Of a DNA stretch of 64,000 nt, positions 48,161 to 58,673 are shown one piece after another. The stretch covers positions 2,442,501-2,506,500 of the forward strand of contig WPIO01000039.1 in the NCBI GenBank assembly GCA_009760855.2. Reading direction: 5' to 3'. A model generated the notes under the pieces. It saw only the letters and a program-made list of their open reading frames with translations, had not been told where the DNA came from and searched no databases. The stretch's first letter is position 1; each line of letters starts with the position of its first letter. This DNA comes from Cristatella mucedo. Taxonomy: Eukaryota; Bryozoa; Phylactolaemata; Cristatellidae. The position numbers were made by a program, and so were the translations under genes.

Positions 48161-51100
48161 CGTGGAATTCTGACGTACAACTGGTGCTTAGATGGACTGC
48201 GTCTCAGATGATGGTTAAGTTGCTTTGCTTATCTGAGACCTTGCTGGTGATCGTATCTGTACTACAATTATTGGGTCCAGTGGTCAACAATTATTAATTG
48301 CCCGATGAGGATCCATTTTGCTGGGATAGTTCCCAATGTGCCGAAAGTGCTGTGGGTAGTATGCCACGCTTCAGAATGACGAAAATCATTGCTTGTCTTT
48401 GTCCGTAGTTCTAGATTTCCGTATCCCCTCCGGACACTTGTATCTGCACGGAATGCTTATCACTGTGAATTTCGTAATCGTCGATATAACTTTTTCCACA
48501 ATAATTCTATTGAAATTAGAGCATGCAGAAAAAGGTGCTGTGTTATTATCTCAAGACCCATGTGCCACTGAAATGGGGGCGGGTGGTGAGCTTGACAGTT
48601 CAGATTACCTGCCCCGATATCTACAATTATAGGTCCTGAATAAAGTTGCCAGGAAATGGTTAACTGAAAAGCTATAGTTAAGCGGCATGAAAGCCTAAGC
48701 CGTGAAATATTTAGACGGATATGCTAAATGCTTGGAGCCATGCAAAGTTGCACTCGACGCATGTCCGGTACTGTCAGTTCCGGTACTTAAAATTCACTTC
48801 GGGCACCTTAGAAGAACTGTTGAGTGCCGTCTCTGATTCTGGATGATTACAACCATCTGTCGACGTCGAGTAGACATGGAATTCTCTGTGATATTGATAC
48901 AGTCTATTCAACTAAATATATATAATTATATGGATATAAGCCTGTAGTTTTATGTTAGAAAACTCCTCACTAAACCGGGTTTGGATACAAAGGGCTCTAA
49001 ACGTGTCAACCTGACTTCTGCAACAAGCCCTACAGCAAATCTAGAGAACATATAATATATCAGTGGTACGAGAACAGCAGCAAAGGTTTTGGATAACAAT
49101 AGCTAATTTAGATTTCTCTTAGGCGCAAATAAATGATAAAGCACACATTGTAACCGAGGAATGCAAAAATTACCCAAAGACTAATTATTCTAAAATTTTG
49201 CAGATTAACTAAATAGATTTTTTGGCTGGGATAGTATGCTTTCCCAAGCAGAACTGATTATTGTACGATACAGTGCTCGGTTTTACCACCTCGTTAGAAT
49301 CTAAAATAATCAATTTTGATGGACGTGTGGATAATTGTTCATGCTTTTTGTATTAGCCGTGTTGGAGCTCTGCTTTGATGCATCTGTAAAAGTACTCGCC
49401 TGTAACGACAGAGCTCAAGGTGAGCGTATTGGATGACTGGGGAATGTAATTGATGACCAATGTTGTAGGCCCGAGCTCCACGGCCTATGGGAAGAGCCTG
49501 AATATAGATGAATCTCTCTTATAGTGCTACAGCAAAGTAGTTACGTACTTTTATATTTACCTTAACCACCAGTTGCTGTTATAGTAACGAATTGTGTTTC
49601 CCTGAGCCTCCTTAACACTCGACTCTTGTCAAATTGAGGTCATCCGAGATTCGCACAGCTGGAGATATGCAACCCCATATAGCATCAGACCTGACTCAAT
49701 AGAGGCCTGAAATAGATGAAAACTCAAACATAATTGGATGTGAAGCACAGTTCAAGGAAAGGCAAGCCTACCTGCAAAAAATATTGTGACTGCGACTCAT
49801 CTTGTTCTTTCCGACTTTGTTTCGCAGTGCCCGCGTTTTCTCTTTCATCCAGCTGTGCATAGCTCGGAAATTTCAGAGCATCATTCAGGCATTCAGAAAA
49901 TTGTGGGATTAGCTTAAGACCCCTATTCACATTCGAAGCGAATGGAATGAGTACGTTACTGGGAATTTAGCCAAGTCGATAAGATAATCGGGTCTGACCA
50001 GGTCCAGTGCTATACTTCTCATTTCTACAATCAAGGGGAGCAATCAGCGTGCAATTTGAAAAGGCACAGGCAGTCAAAGCGTTGCGACCTTTTTATGGAG
50101 GTCTTCATTCTGCAAGATTGAATTTGCTTCGACAACAATGTGGGATGTCGATTCATGGCTATTAATGACTGGAAACCAGATTGAATTCAGCTAGTTCATA
50201 GACAATTCATTGGGGAGCCTCAAAGCCAAACTAGCCAGTATCACGATTTTGCTGAGCACTTTTATTGTGGCGACTTCACCTTGGGGGTCATTGGAGACTT
50301 CAAATGGAGTCACTTCTAATGGGCCACTCAGGAGATTTCACGATGTTTACTCGTTTCTCCGTCAACAGGACAGCTGGAACACCAAGGCTCACTATCAAAA
50401 AAATGAAATGGCGACAGAGGACCGAGATATATAAGAGGAAGAGCAGTGTTAGGTTGGCTCGGCATTTAGACCCTGGAAAGCTGTTAATGCTTTCACTGCA
50501 CAATAAGGTAGGCCTCATCTACTCCTTTGCCAAGTGTCTAGATGGTCACTCAGCAGATTTTAAGTATCTCCAGATTTATTTTAGATGCTAGCTTCGCCAA
50601 ACTTGAGGTCCAATATCTTTACCGGCATCCAAATCAGGCTTATTGAAGAGTTCAACAAACTCACCGACAGGCTCAATAGAATAGTGACAGTGGCTTGGAA
50701 CTATTTCGTTGCAACTGACCGCAGCTTTATCTGCAATAAAAACGTTGAGAAATATGAGCGACAGCATTGGGATCCTTGAATGAACTATGCCAAAACTGTA
50801 TGTCCCGTAAAGTCAACATAACTGATGAACATGTTAAAATCTAGTCAAAGAGAATATGTGAGTGTACTTGAAGGAAAAGGGCTGGTGCTTTTAACAGAGC
50901 ATACCGGACTTTGAAAGCAAAAGCCAAGGTAAGTATAAACAATTTGACAGAGGACGAACTTTGAGGGCTCTTTACTAAAGTGATTGGGATTATTGCTGCA
51001 AATTTTTAAGTTCATTCGTGCATGACACATTTGGGCAATAATCTGTGTACGTCTTCTTTATAAATGTGTGATAGATTTATTGTATTTGTCTTTTTCTTGA

Positions 51101-51595
51101 TAAAGTTGAACCCAAAGAAGGGAAATTGTCAGTTTTTCCATCTTGAATGGGCTAATTGTGATTAAATAACTATCCAGGTCACACGGAAAACGTTTGTAGG
51201 GGAAACGTGACCATTTCTTCTACATCTAAGGATCTAAGGTATAAATTAATTAAGAAAAATGCTTACTACCTATGAGCAAAATTTGTTTTTCATGGTATGA
51301 TTAAGATTATTAGCAGTAACTAAATTACTATGACTACTGACAAGTTATATCATAGTTTTATACTTCCGTTGAATAAAAAGCCAATCTCGAAAACGATAGT
51401 CAGTTGCGTTAAGTGCTTCAAACAGCTTTAGGCTATGCCAACTGGTTTTATAGCTAATTATGGCTATAACGTAGGTCATCATACGTTTTGACTGAGTATT
51501 AAGCCTCTTTATATTAAGGTAGTGGCATTATTGCAGCTCAAATACTGTCGGAATACCTGGGTGCATTGATGCTAGGATGCATGAGGATAACTCAA

Positions 51596-51690
51596 TCTAT
51601 CGTGTTTCCTTTGCAGCAAATGTAAAGTGCCCAGAAAGAGATTGAGTTCTCTTAGGGCGCTTTATCAAGTGTATTATTATTATTAATAAT
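51596..51690 (+). mobile_element. LINE family 1, terminal fragment
   Basis: Only the last 95 bases (GCAAATGTAAAGTGCCCAG to CTTTATCAAGTG) and an (ATT)n tail remain. Confidence 0.7.
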
Positions 51691-51859
51691 CTGTTTCTTG
51701 GCGCTATACACTCCATTCCTGGGAGATACTCTGTGGGTGAAAGCTTGCCTTCTACCATGCCTGGACACTTCCTTCTTCATTTAGCCCATTTGAACACAGC
51801 ATTTGCCCAAATTCATTGCCTCATTTAATTCTAATGGTTATCATGGTCTGATGATAGGA

Positions 51860-51991
51860 ATGTCACCTTTTCCGACATCGTCTAATTTTTCTCCAACTTC
51901 GGTTTCACCATCGGTTGTCAAGAAATTACCCGATATCGTAAAAGGTGACATTCTATCATCACTAAATTCAAATCAACGTCAATTAGCATAA
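51860..51991 (+). CDS. Small Ser/Pro-rich ORF at the left end of the element
   Basis: 43 codons from ATG 51860 to TAA 51989. GATAGG two bases before the ATG is a weak form of the TATATAG signal used by the neighbours. The product begins MSPFPTSSNFSPTSVSPS; no family recognised. It ends 22 bases before the polymerase start. Confidence 0.45.
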   Translation: MSPFPTSSNFSPTSVSPSVVKKLPDIVKGDILSSLNSNQRQLA

Positions 51992-52002
51992 ATATTTTTA
52001 CC

Positions 52003-52010
52003 TTATATAG
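52003..52010 (+). promoter_or_regulatory. TTATATAG signal of the polymerase gene
   Basis: TTATATAG ends 3 bases before ATG 52014. Same motif and spacing as at 55978, 56283, 57568 and 58161. See the finding on this motif. Confidence 0.6.
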
Positions 52011-55000
52011 CAAATGTCTTCACGAATAAGCCAAAGAAATTCTTTCTCTTTTGAATCTAGAAGTTTAATGAATATTGATTTCAAACCATCAAGTAGAAAA
52101 TACGTTGGAAAAAAGGAAAACTAAACAAAGTTGGTTTCATAGAACCTGTTATTTCTGGTAGTGGAAATACTTTAACTTTTTCTTATAAAACAAAAAGAAC
52201 TTATGCAGACTTTGAGTCACTTAAAGAGTCTCTTAGGTATCAAGCAAATGAATTACTTGACAGACTTAGAAGTTCAAGGAGGTTTGTTAGAGTTAATTTT
52301 AAAATATCATTTGACATGAGAATGTTTAATAATGGAGACATAGAAAAAAAGGAGCATAATCAAAATCAATGTTAACGATGGATAATGAATCATCTAACTC
52401 AATATATGAAAAAGTAATGCTTTCTTTAGGAACTAATTCTGAGATCTTAGTAGAAAGAAATGTTGGTTCTGGATGGTTATTTATTGGTTATTATTCATTC
52501 TCTGTTGTTATTTCTAAATACATACCTTTAAGTGGTGGTACATACATTAAAACACCTGAATATCTTGTTAATAAAAAGTGTGTAATTAATTTAAAAAATC
52601 CTAATGATGAGTTTTGCGCTTTGTGGTGTGTTTTAAGGTCTTTAAACCCAGTAGAAAGAAATAAGTGGAAAATAAATGACTTAAAAACGATATTAGCTAA
52701 TAATCACTCTAATCTTCCTAATGATATTGAATGGCCTTTAATGGTTAAAGACGTTAATAAATTAGAGAAAGCAATGAATGTTAGTATAAATGTTTATTCA
52801 TGTGGGTATAAAGAATCAAGGGTTTCACCACCGAGAGTTGTAAAAAATCAGATGAAAAAGAAGGTAGACATTTAAATCTTTTGCTAGTTGTTAAAGGTAA
52901 AAAAGAACATTATATGTTGATTAGTAATTTTAATTCATTATGTAGACCAACAAACTCTGGAGGAAAACAGTATTATTGTCATAGATGCTTAAATAGATTC
53001 TTTGATAAAAAAAAGCAAATGACCATTTAGAAATATGTGAGAGTATGAACTCTGGAACCACTGTTTATCTAATGCCACATGGTGATAGTAACTTTATTAA
53101 GTTTGATTCTTTTAAGCATCTTAATACATGCCCATGCGTTTGTTATGCAGATTTTGAGTGTATAATTGAAAAACAAGAAAATACTTCAACACACACACCA
53201 TGTTCAGCTGCTTTTATCATAGTTGATTGGAAATGGGAAGTTTTTGATAGGTTTATTAATGTTGGATCTGGTTGTGTTGTTAAGTTTCTTCGAAGATTAT
53301 TTGAGTTATCAGATTTTTTGAAAAGTACATTGATTGAACATGCTGGAGAAAGTAAAATGGATAATTTAACTAAAAGTGAATATGATGAATATGAAAATGC
53401 TTTATTCTGTTGGATGTGTAAAGAGCCATTCAATTCTAAAGTAAGTGATTTGAGAAAAGTTCATGATCATTGTCATCTTACAAATAAATATAGAGGACCA
53501 GCGCACCATATTTGTAACTTAAAAGCTGGAGTTAACTTTAGAAGGTGGCAACTTCTGGTTATATTTCACAATTTTAGAGGATATGACTCACATATAATTG
53601 TTAAAGCTCTTGAAAATTTTATTATTGAAGCACAACCAATAGCTAATAATCTTGAGAAGTATATGATGTTAAGAGTTAAAGATATTGTTTTTAAGGATAG
53701 TGCACAATTTATGCTTGGTTCATTAAACTTTATCGCATCAACAATGGGTAAAACTATTGATTGTTTTCCAATTTCTAACAAAGTCTTATGTGAACTTTAT
53801 CCAAATAAAAACCTTAATATGCTAGCAACTAAAGGAGAATATCCTTACGAGTTCATGGATTCTTTTGAGAAGTTTTTCACTTCATCTCTTCCAAGTAAAG
53901 ATCATTTTAATTCGAGTGTTTACATGACTGGTATATCCGATGAAAGTTATAAAAAAGCAAATGATGTTTGGAAAGAGTTTGATTGTAAAAATATGTTAGA
54001 ATATCATAATTTATATCTTCAAACAGACGTTTTATTGCTTGCTGATTGTTTCCAAAGTTTTAAAAAAGGATTGGTATCAAAACTAAAATTAGATCCAGCA
54101 AACTTTGTAACAACACCAAACTTCTCATGGAATGCAGTATTCTGGTTTTCAGGAGTAAAGATTGAGTTATTATCTGATAGAGAGAATTATGACATGTTAA
54201 AAAAAATCTATTCGTGGAGGAATATGTCAGGTTAGCAGTAGACTTGTTAAGGCAAATTATCCTTTAGTTCCTGATTATGATAAGGATAAACCAATAACAT
54301 GGATAACTTATCAAGATGCAACAAGTCTATATCCTACAGCAATGATGGAGCTTCTTCCTCAAGGGAGCATTGTTGAAATTTCAAATGAAGGGTGGGATAT
54401 TGATATAATTCTTAAGTTAGAGGATGAATCAGATACTGGTCACTTCTTTGTTGTTGATATCGAGTACGATCCAAAAACTAAAGAGTATTACAATGATTTA
54501 CACAACGAATATCTATTGTGTGCTTCCAATAGAGTTGTTCATTGTACTGAATATTCAAATTTCCAAAATAAGTTCAAAACAGGAGCAAGTAATATTCCAA
54601 AGTTAATACGTGATTTTAAACCAAAAAAGATTATCTTCTACATTATATATATTTAAAGTTCTGTTTAACACACGGAATGGTTTGTGATGCAAAGAAAGTT
54701 TTCAAGTTTAATCAATCTAGATGGCTTAGACCTTATATTGAAATGTGTGCTGAAATGAAAGCATTAAATTCAAGTAAAAAGTTTTTAAGAAACCTTTGGA
54801 AACTTATAATGAATTCATTCTATGGTAAAACCTGTGAAGATGTTGAAAAAAGAGTTAAAACTTATTTAGTTAGTTCTATTGATAAAGCAGGAAAAAAGAA
54901 ATTCAATAAACGAATAAGAGATCCCAATATGGTTAACTTTAGAGACTTTGGAGAATACTTGACAATCTTTCAAATGAATCAATCGAAAACAAAATTAAAT

Positions 55001-55639
55001 AAACAAATATTCATTGGTAGTGCAATTCTAGATTTATCAAAGTTACATGTGCAAAAGTTTTATTATGATGTTATAAAACAGAAATATGGAGACAAGGTTA
55101 GTTTAATCTATACTGACACTGAATCTTTAATCATGAGCATTGAAACACCTAATCTTTACGATGATATGAAAGCAATGCCTGATTATTTTGATGATGATAC
55201 AAACGGTAAATTTAAGGATAAAGCAGAAGGAAAAGTAATTTCAGAAGTTTGTGCTTTAAGACCAAAGCTATACTCTGTAAGTATCGTTGATGCTGAAAGA
55301 AAAGCTGCCGGAAAAGGAGTAACAAAAGCAGTTTTAACTAAAACTATGGGGCATGACGCATTTGTTAGTCTTTTAACTGAAAGTATAGAAATTTTTTTAA
55401 TCTAAACAAAATGAGAAGTTTCGTCAAAGTCAAATTAGAAAGTTTCATAAAATATCTCAAGATAAACACGAATTATTTACTGATGAGATGGAGAAAGTTG
55501 CACTATCACCATTTGAATCAAAACGTTATTGGCTAGATTGTGGTCGTTGTAGTTATGCTTATGGGCATTATAAGATTGAAAAAGCTTTGAGTGAAGGTAC
55601 TAATCCAGGTCATTGTGATAAATGTATTTGACAAAAATA

Positions 55640-55964
55640 ATTTCATTATTATAGAAATGGAAAACAAAAATCCAGAGTTTTGAAAGTTGAAGAAAGCTCT
55701 ATGGATATAGGTATTTCAGATACCGAGTCAATATCAGATGCAGAATCAGAAGATCCTGATTATATACCTGAATCCGAATCCGAATCCGAATCCGAATCCG
55801 AATCCGAATCCGAATCCTAATCTGAATCCGAATCCGAATCCGAATCTGAATCCGAATCCGAATCTGGGTTTGAGTCTGCTGAAGATGACTTTACCTTTTT
55901 CACTGAAGCTGATGATATACCCCCTTTTCGAAGTGATTATGTAAATGAGGAGAATGAATTATAA
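55640..55964 (+). pseudogene. Acidic Ser-Glu repeat tail in the polymerase frame
   Basis: After the polymerase stop at 55629 the same frame stays open, apart from TAA at 55638 and one TAA inside the repeat. It encodes an acidic segment with a long alternating Glu-Ser run from the (GAATCC)n repeat, then FESAEDDFTFFTEADDIPPF, ending at 55964. It could be a C-terminal extension of the polymerase or a separate small acidic gene lacking a visible start. Confidence 0.45.
55768..55870. repeat. (GAATCC)n hexanucleotide repeat
   Basis: About 16 copies of GAATCC/GAATCT. In one frame this codes Glu-Ser, in another Asn-Pro. The unit is a multiple of three, so length change keeps the frame. Confidence 0.9.
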
Positions 55965-55977
55965 AAAATGTTTATAC

Positions 55978-55985
55978 TTATATAG
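55978..55985 (+). promoter_or_regulatory. TTATATAG signal of module copy 1
   Basis: Ends 2 bases before ATG 55988. Confidence 0.6.
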
Positions 55986-55987
55986 AA

Positions 55988-56263
55988 ATGGATGTCTCGA
56001 GAATTTTAAGCTGTGAACAATCCAGAGATATGGCTGTAAAGATCTGTCTTCAAAAACTAAAAGGTAATGATCAACGAATAGTTAGACACTCTCTTGATAA
56101 ACTTATTCCAGAATTAGAGAGTTTGTTTGTTAGTGTTCTTATAGAAATCTGTGAAGCGTCTGATAAACTAATGGAATGTAGAGGTAAGATAAATGAAATG
56201 CTTAAAGAAGCATCTAAAAAATCAAAAAACCCAAAAACAAAACAAGAAGTACAAATTAATTAA
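55988..56263 (+). CDS. Repeat-module family, copy 1 (unknown function)
   Basis: 91 codons. TTATATAG ends two bases before the ATG. It starts MDVSRILSCEQSRDMAVKIC and ends with a Lys-rich tail. It shares with the next copies the order: SRIL, then an A/I-K-x-C segment, a Leu-rich helix with L-I-x-I-C-E-A-S-D. Predicted all-helical, soluble and without signal peptide. First and most divergent of the row; intact. Confidence 0.7.
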   Translation: MDVSRILSCEQSRDMAVKICLQKLKGNDQRIVRHSLDKLIPELESLFVSVLIEICEASDKLMECRGKINEMLKEASKKSKNPKTKQEVQIN

Positions 56264-56282
56264 ATTAACTATTTCTTAATCT

Positions 56283-56290
56283 TTATATAG
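56283..56290 (+). promoter_or_regulatory. TTATATAG signal of module copy 2
   Basis: Ends 7 bases before ATG 56298. Confidence 0.6.
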
Positions 56291-56297
56291 AGAAAAA

Positions 56298-56660
56298 ATG
56301 GATCAAAAAGTTTCAAGAATTTTAAGTAATTATGATGCTGAAAGGATATCTAGAGCATTTTGTGGTTTTCCAAAGGTGTTTTCTTGTGTTCCTAAAGAGC
56401 TTCGTAGAAGTATTTATTTATTAGATAATTCAAAAATTTCTGCTCTCTTACATATTTGTGATTTATATGATATACGTGAAAAATTTTATTATGAAAGGGA
56501 TATAGTGAATTCAAAATATGGTGATTTCATTAATGGATTTGATCGTAAATATGAAGACTTAGGAAGTATTAGTTTTAGTGTTAAAAGGAGTGGAACTAAA
56601 GAAGATGTGGAAAAAATTTTTGAAAAATTTCAAGAATTCTTTATTATGATCATGCTTTAG
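56298..56660 (+). CDS. Repeat-module family, copy 2
   Basis: 120 codons with TTATATAG at 56283-56290. It begins MDQKVSRILSNYDAERISRA and has FCGFP, VPKELRRSIYLLDNSKISAL and LHICDLYDI, the clearest form of the module, then a linker ending in TKEDVEKIFEKF. Near 56625 the reading frame changes and the next module follows without a new start. This suggests that copies 2 and 3 were one two-module protein. Confidence 0.7.
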   Translation: MDQKVSRILSNYDAERISRAFCGFPKVFSCVPKELRRSIYLLDNSKISALLHICDLYDIREKFYYERDIVNSKYGDFINGFDRKYEDLGSISFSVKRSGTKEDVEKIFEKFQEFFIMIML

Positions 56661-56866
56661 CATTTGCAACTGAAATGTTTAAGTCTTATAGAAAATTGTA
56701 TCATACTATTAGTAATTTTAGAAAGTATGAAAACATTAATTCTGATCTTTATAAGAGTCTTTATGAATTAGATGATTCAAATATTTCTGACCTTTTAGAT
56801 ATTTGCGAAGCATATGATATATATAAAAAAGAATTAAAGAAATTAATAAAGAAATATCAAAGGTAG
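56625..56866 (+). pseudogene. Repeat-module family, copy 3 (out of frame with copy 2)
   Basis: Reads KISRILYYDHALAFATEMF and later SDLYKSLYELDDSNISDLL with DICEAYDIY, then a stop at 56864. It has no own ATG or TATATAG signal before SRIL, and a one-base type break separates it from copy 2. Confidence 0.65.
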
Positions 56867-56950
56867 AATACAATAAGTTTTTAGAAGGTGTTGAAGAACA
56901 ATATAGTTTTTATTTTTAGTAAACATTTTAAAGTTATGTTTTGAGAAAAA

Positions 56951-57487
56951 ATGGATAAAAAATTGTTTAAGTCATATAGAGGAGAAATTTCGAGGATTTT
57001 AAATTATGACTATGCTGAAGCGATGGCTGGAGTATTTTGTGGTTTTTCTTAGGTTGATTCTTCTTCTTATGAAGAGCTTTATAGCAGTATTTCCTTATTG
57101 GATGACTCAAAAATTTCTTTTCTTTTTCAGGTTTGTGATGCGGATGATAATTATAAAAGTAAAAAGATGGAATATTCTAAAGAAAAATCAAAATATGAAA
57201 AACTCATTGAAGGTTTTAGACAGAAATATAGTCCTTTTGAAAATAATTATATGATAAAGGATGGAGTTAAAGAAGATGTGGAAAAGATTTATGAAAAAAT
57301 TTCAAGAATTCTTTGTTGTAGTGGTGCTTTAAAAGTTGCAAAATCTATGATTAATTATGAAGGTTTTAAAAGAGTTCCTTTAGATTTTTATAAGAGTCTT
57401 TATGAATTATATTATTCAATAATTTCTGACCTTATAGATATTTTGATGCATATGATATACGTAAAAAAAGTAAAGTGGAATGTTTAG
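56951..57487 (+). pseudogene. Repeat-module family, copies 4 and 5 (tandem, with stop)
   Basis: From ATG 56951 the frame reads EISRILNYDYAEAMAGVFCG, then TAG at 57050, then LLDDSKISFLFQVCDADD. A linker VKEDVEKIYEKISRILCCSG leads into a second module (LDFYKSLYELYYSIISDLID). A frame change near 57440 precedes the stop at 57485. The linker between two modules in one frame shows that the two-module form is real. The upstream signal is degenerate (TTATGTTTTGAG). Confidence 0.65.
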
Positions 57488-57567
57488 AAGCAAAATATAA
57501 TCACCTCAATTTTTTCAAATTATTTTTAAATACTTATATAAAAAATGAATTAAACAATTCTTAAACC

Positions 57568-57575
57568 TTATATAG
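57568..57575 (+). promoter_or_regulatory. TTATATAG signal of module copy 6
   Basis: Ends 3 bases before ATG 57579. Confidence 0.6.
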
Positions 57576-57578
57576 GAA

Positions 57579-57856
57579 ATGGATTTTGATGAAAAGTTTG
57601 AAAAGGTTATTGGTAATAGTGATGCACATAGATCTATGATTTCAATTTTTTTCAACTGTTAAGATGGTGTGGACATGAATCTATTGTTAGTTGTAAATCT
57701 TATAAAATGTTAAAAGGATTAGACCCATTATTTATTAACACGCTTCTTGAGATTACTAATCATTATGAAAGTATTGATAAATCAATGATAAAATTAAACG
57801 ATGAGGCTATAAAAATATACGAGAATAGAAAATTAGATTCTATTAAAAATTCTTAA
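57579..57856 (+). pseudogene. Repeat-module family, copy 6
   Basis: TTATATAG at 57568-57575, ATG 57579, and a short frame to TAA at 57660. The module continues in another frame with KMLKGLDPLFINTLLEITNH and ends at 57856. It is divergent: FEKVIGNSDAHRSMISIFF takes the place of the SRIL segment. Confidence 0.6.
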
Positions 57857-57872
57857 ACTTGTATGTAGGGAA

Positions 57873-58085
57873 ATGGATCAGGAAGTTTCAAGAATTCTTT
57901 GTTGTGAATATGGTGTAAGAATTGCAAAAAAGTTTTGTGGTTTGGAAGATGATACCTCATATATCCCTTCAGATCTTTATAAGCATATGTTTAAACTACC
58001 TGCACCAAAAATTTGGGTTCTTTTAGATGTTTGTGATGCATATGACAAAATGAAGAAAAAAGAAAAAATATACTGCAGCATTTGA
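57873..58085 (+). CDS. Repeat-module family, copy 7
   Basis: 70 codons. It begins MDQEVSRILCCEYGVRIAKK and has FCGLEDD, IPSDLYKHMFKLPAPKIWVL and LDVCDAYDKM, the whole module with nothing added. The upstream signal is GTATGTAGG (57861-57869). Two Cys follow SRIL here as in copy 5. Confidence 0.7.
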   Translation: MDQEVSRILCCEYGVRIAKKFCGLEDDTSYIPSDLYKHMFKLPAPKIWVLLDVCDAYDKMKKKEKIYCSI

Positions 58086-58160
58086 TAAATTTCATCAAAT
58101 ATTTGATGATGTAAAAACAAAAAAATAATCACTTTTACATATAAGTAATTTTCTTTTTTT

Positions 58161-58168
58161 TTATATAG
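58161..58168 (+). promoter_or_regulatory. TTATATAG signal of the 58172 gene
   Basis: Ends 3 bases before ATG 58172, after a T-rich stretch. Confidence 0.6.
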
Positions 58169-58171
58169 GAT

Positions 58172-58636
58172 ATGCAGAACGACGTTACTGATCCCAATCT
58201 TGCCACTAGTGCTACTCTCCTTAAGTCTTATGTTGATTATCTTGTTAGGTCAAGGATGACTGCATACGATCAACAAACACTTGATTAAGATATTTCAGTT
58301 ATGACTGACAATTCGGTTAAGAAGTTCTATCTCGATGAATGTGATATCGAAGCTCAAAAGATTATAACTGCCGGGTTAACTGATGTAACAGCAAATTTTG
58401 AATCTACTGTTAGATCTAAAGTAGACGCACTTCTTGACGATCCTTCTGAAATCTCTGGCTATACAACATGGATTGCATCTCAACTTCCAACACTCTCAAC
58501 GGTTATCTCAGGTGTTTCAGGAGTTAAACCAGACATCTCTGGAATCGTTAAAGACGAGTGTTATGCGATTCTTCCTGATATAACTGACGGTGTTAGCACA
58601 AGACAAAAGGCAACTGCTGCAGCTCTAGAAGCATAA
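58172..58636 (+). pseudogene. Unknown Thr/Ser-rich protein with in-frame stop
   Basis: TTATATAG (58161-58168), then ATG 58172. The frame meets TAA at 58286 and continues in the same frame (internal ATG 58301) to 58636, about 154 codons in all. Contains AGLTDVTANFESTVRSKVDA and repeated S-G/D segments. No family recognised; soluble by appearance, possibly structural. The stop could be decay, or the internal ATG could serve as start. Confidence 0.6.
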
Positions 58637-58663
58637 TAATTTTAATTAAAACAAAAATAAACA

Positions 58664-58671
58664 GTATATAG
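58664..58671 (+). promoter_or_regulatory. GTATATAG signal of the membrane protein gene
   Basis: Ends 2 bases before the ATT at 58674 that stands where a start codon is expected. Confidence 0.5.
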
Positions 58672-58673
58672 AA

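Larger units (their letters stand above)
43500..51100 (+). repeat. Segmental duplication B, second copy
   Basis: Partner of 2890-11010. Interrupted by a LINE on the minus strand (about 44806-48160). It has an empty site for the LTR element near 48822, where a single GAGTG is present. No gene is recognised in the duplicated sequence; short ORFs are not conserved between the copies. Confidence 0.75.
52014..55964 (+). pseudogene. Protein-primed-type family B DNA polymerase, broken by frameshifts
   Basis: The polymerase that would replicate the element. TTATATAG ends four bases before ATG 52014. Seen in order: an N-terminal part, FCALWCVLRSLNPVERN, a Cys/His endonuclease-VII-like zinc site (CWMCKEPF and HDHCHLTNKYRG, about 53408-53515), exonuclease motifs (YADFECIIE, HNFRGYDSHI, YLQTDVLLLAD), and polymerase motifs A (DATSLYP), B (NSFYGKT) and C (YTDTES). 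Its C-terminus has YAYGHYKI followed by CxxC near 55610-55625. Breaks: a stop at about 52122, and frame changes near 52370, 52870, 53030, 54230, 54650 and 55395. The two stops at 55629 and 55638 precede a same-frame acidic tail. Confidence 0.88.

Noticed and set aside
53143-53433. Minus-strand ORF inside the polymerase
   Set aside because: Shadow of the polymerase coding frame; it covers the exonuclease I motif on the other strand.
55768-55870. CRISPR-like array
   Set aside because: It is a simple hexamer repeat with no spacers, in a eukaryotic context.
55738-55944. ORF of Asn-Pro repeats
   Set aside because: Alternative frame of the (GAATCC)n repeat. The Glu-Ser frame agrees with the polymerase frame and with acidic flanks.
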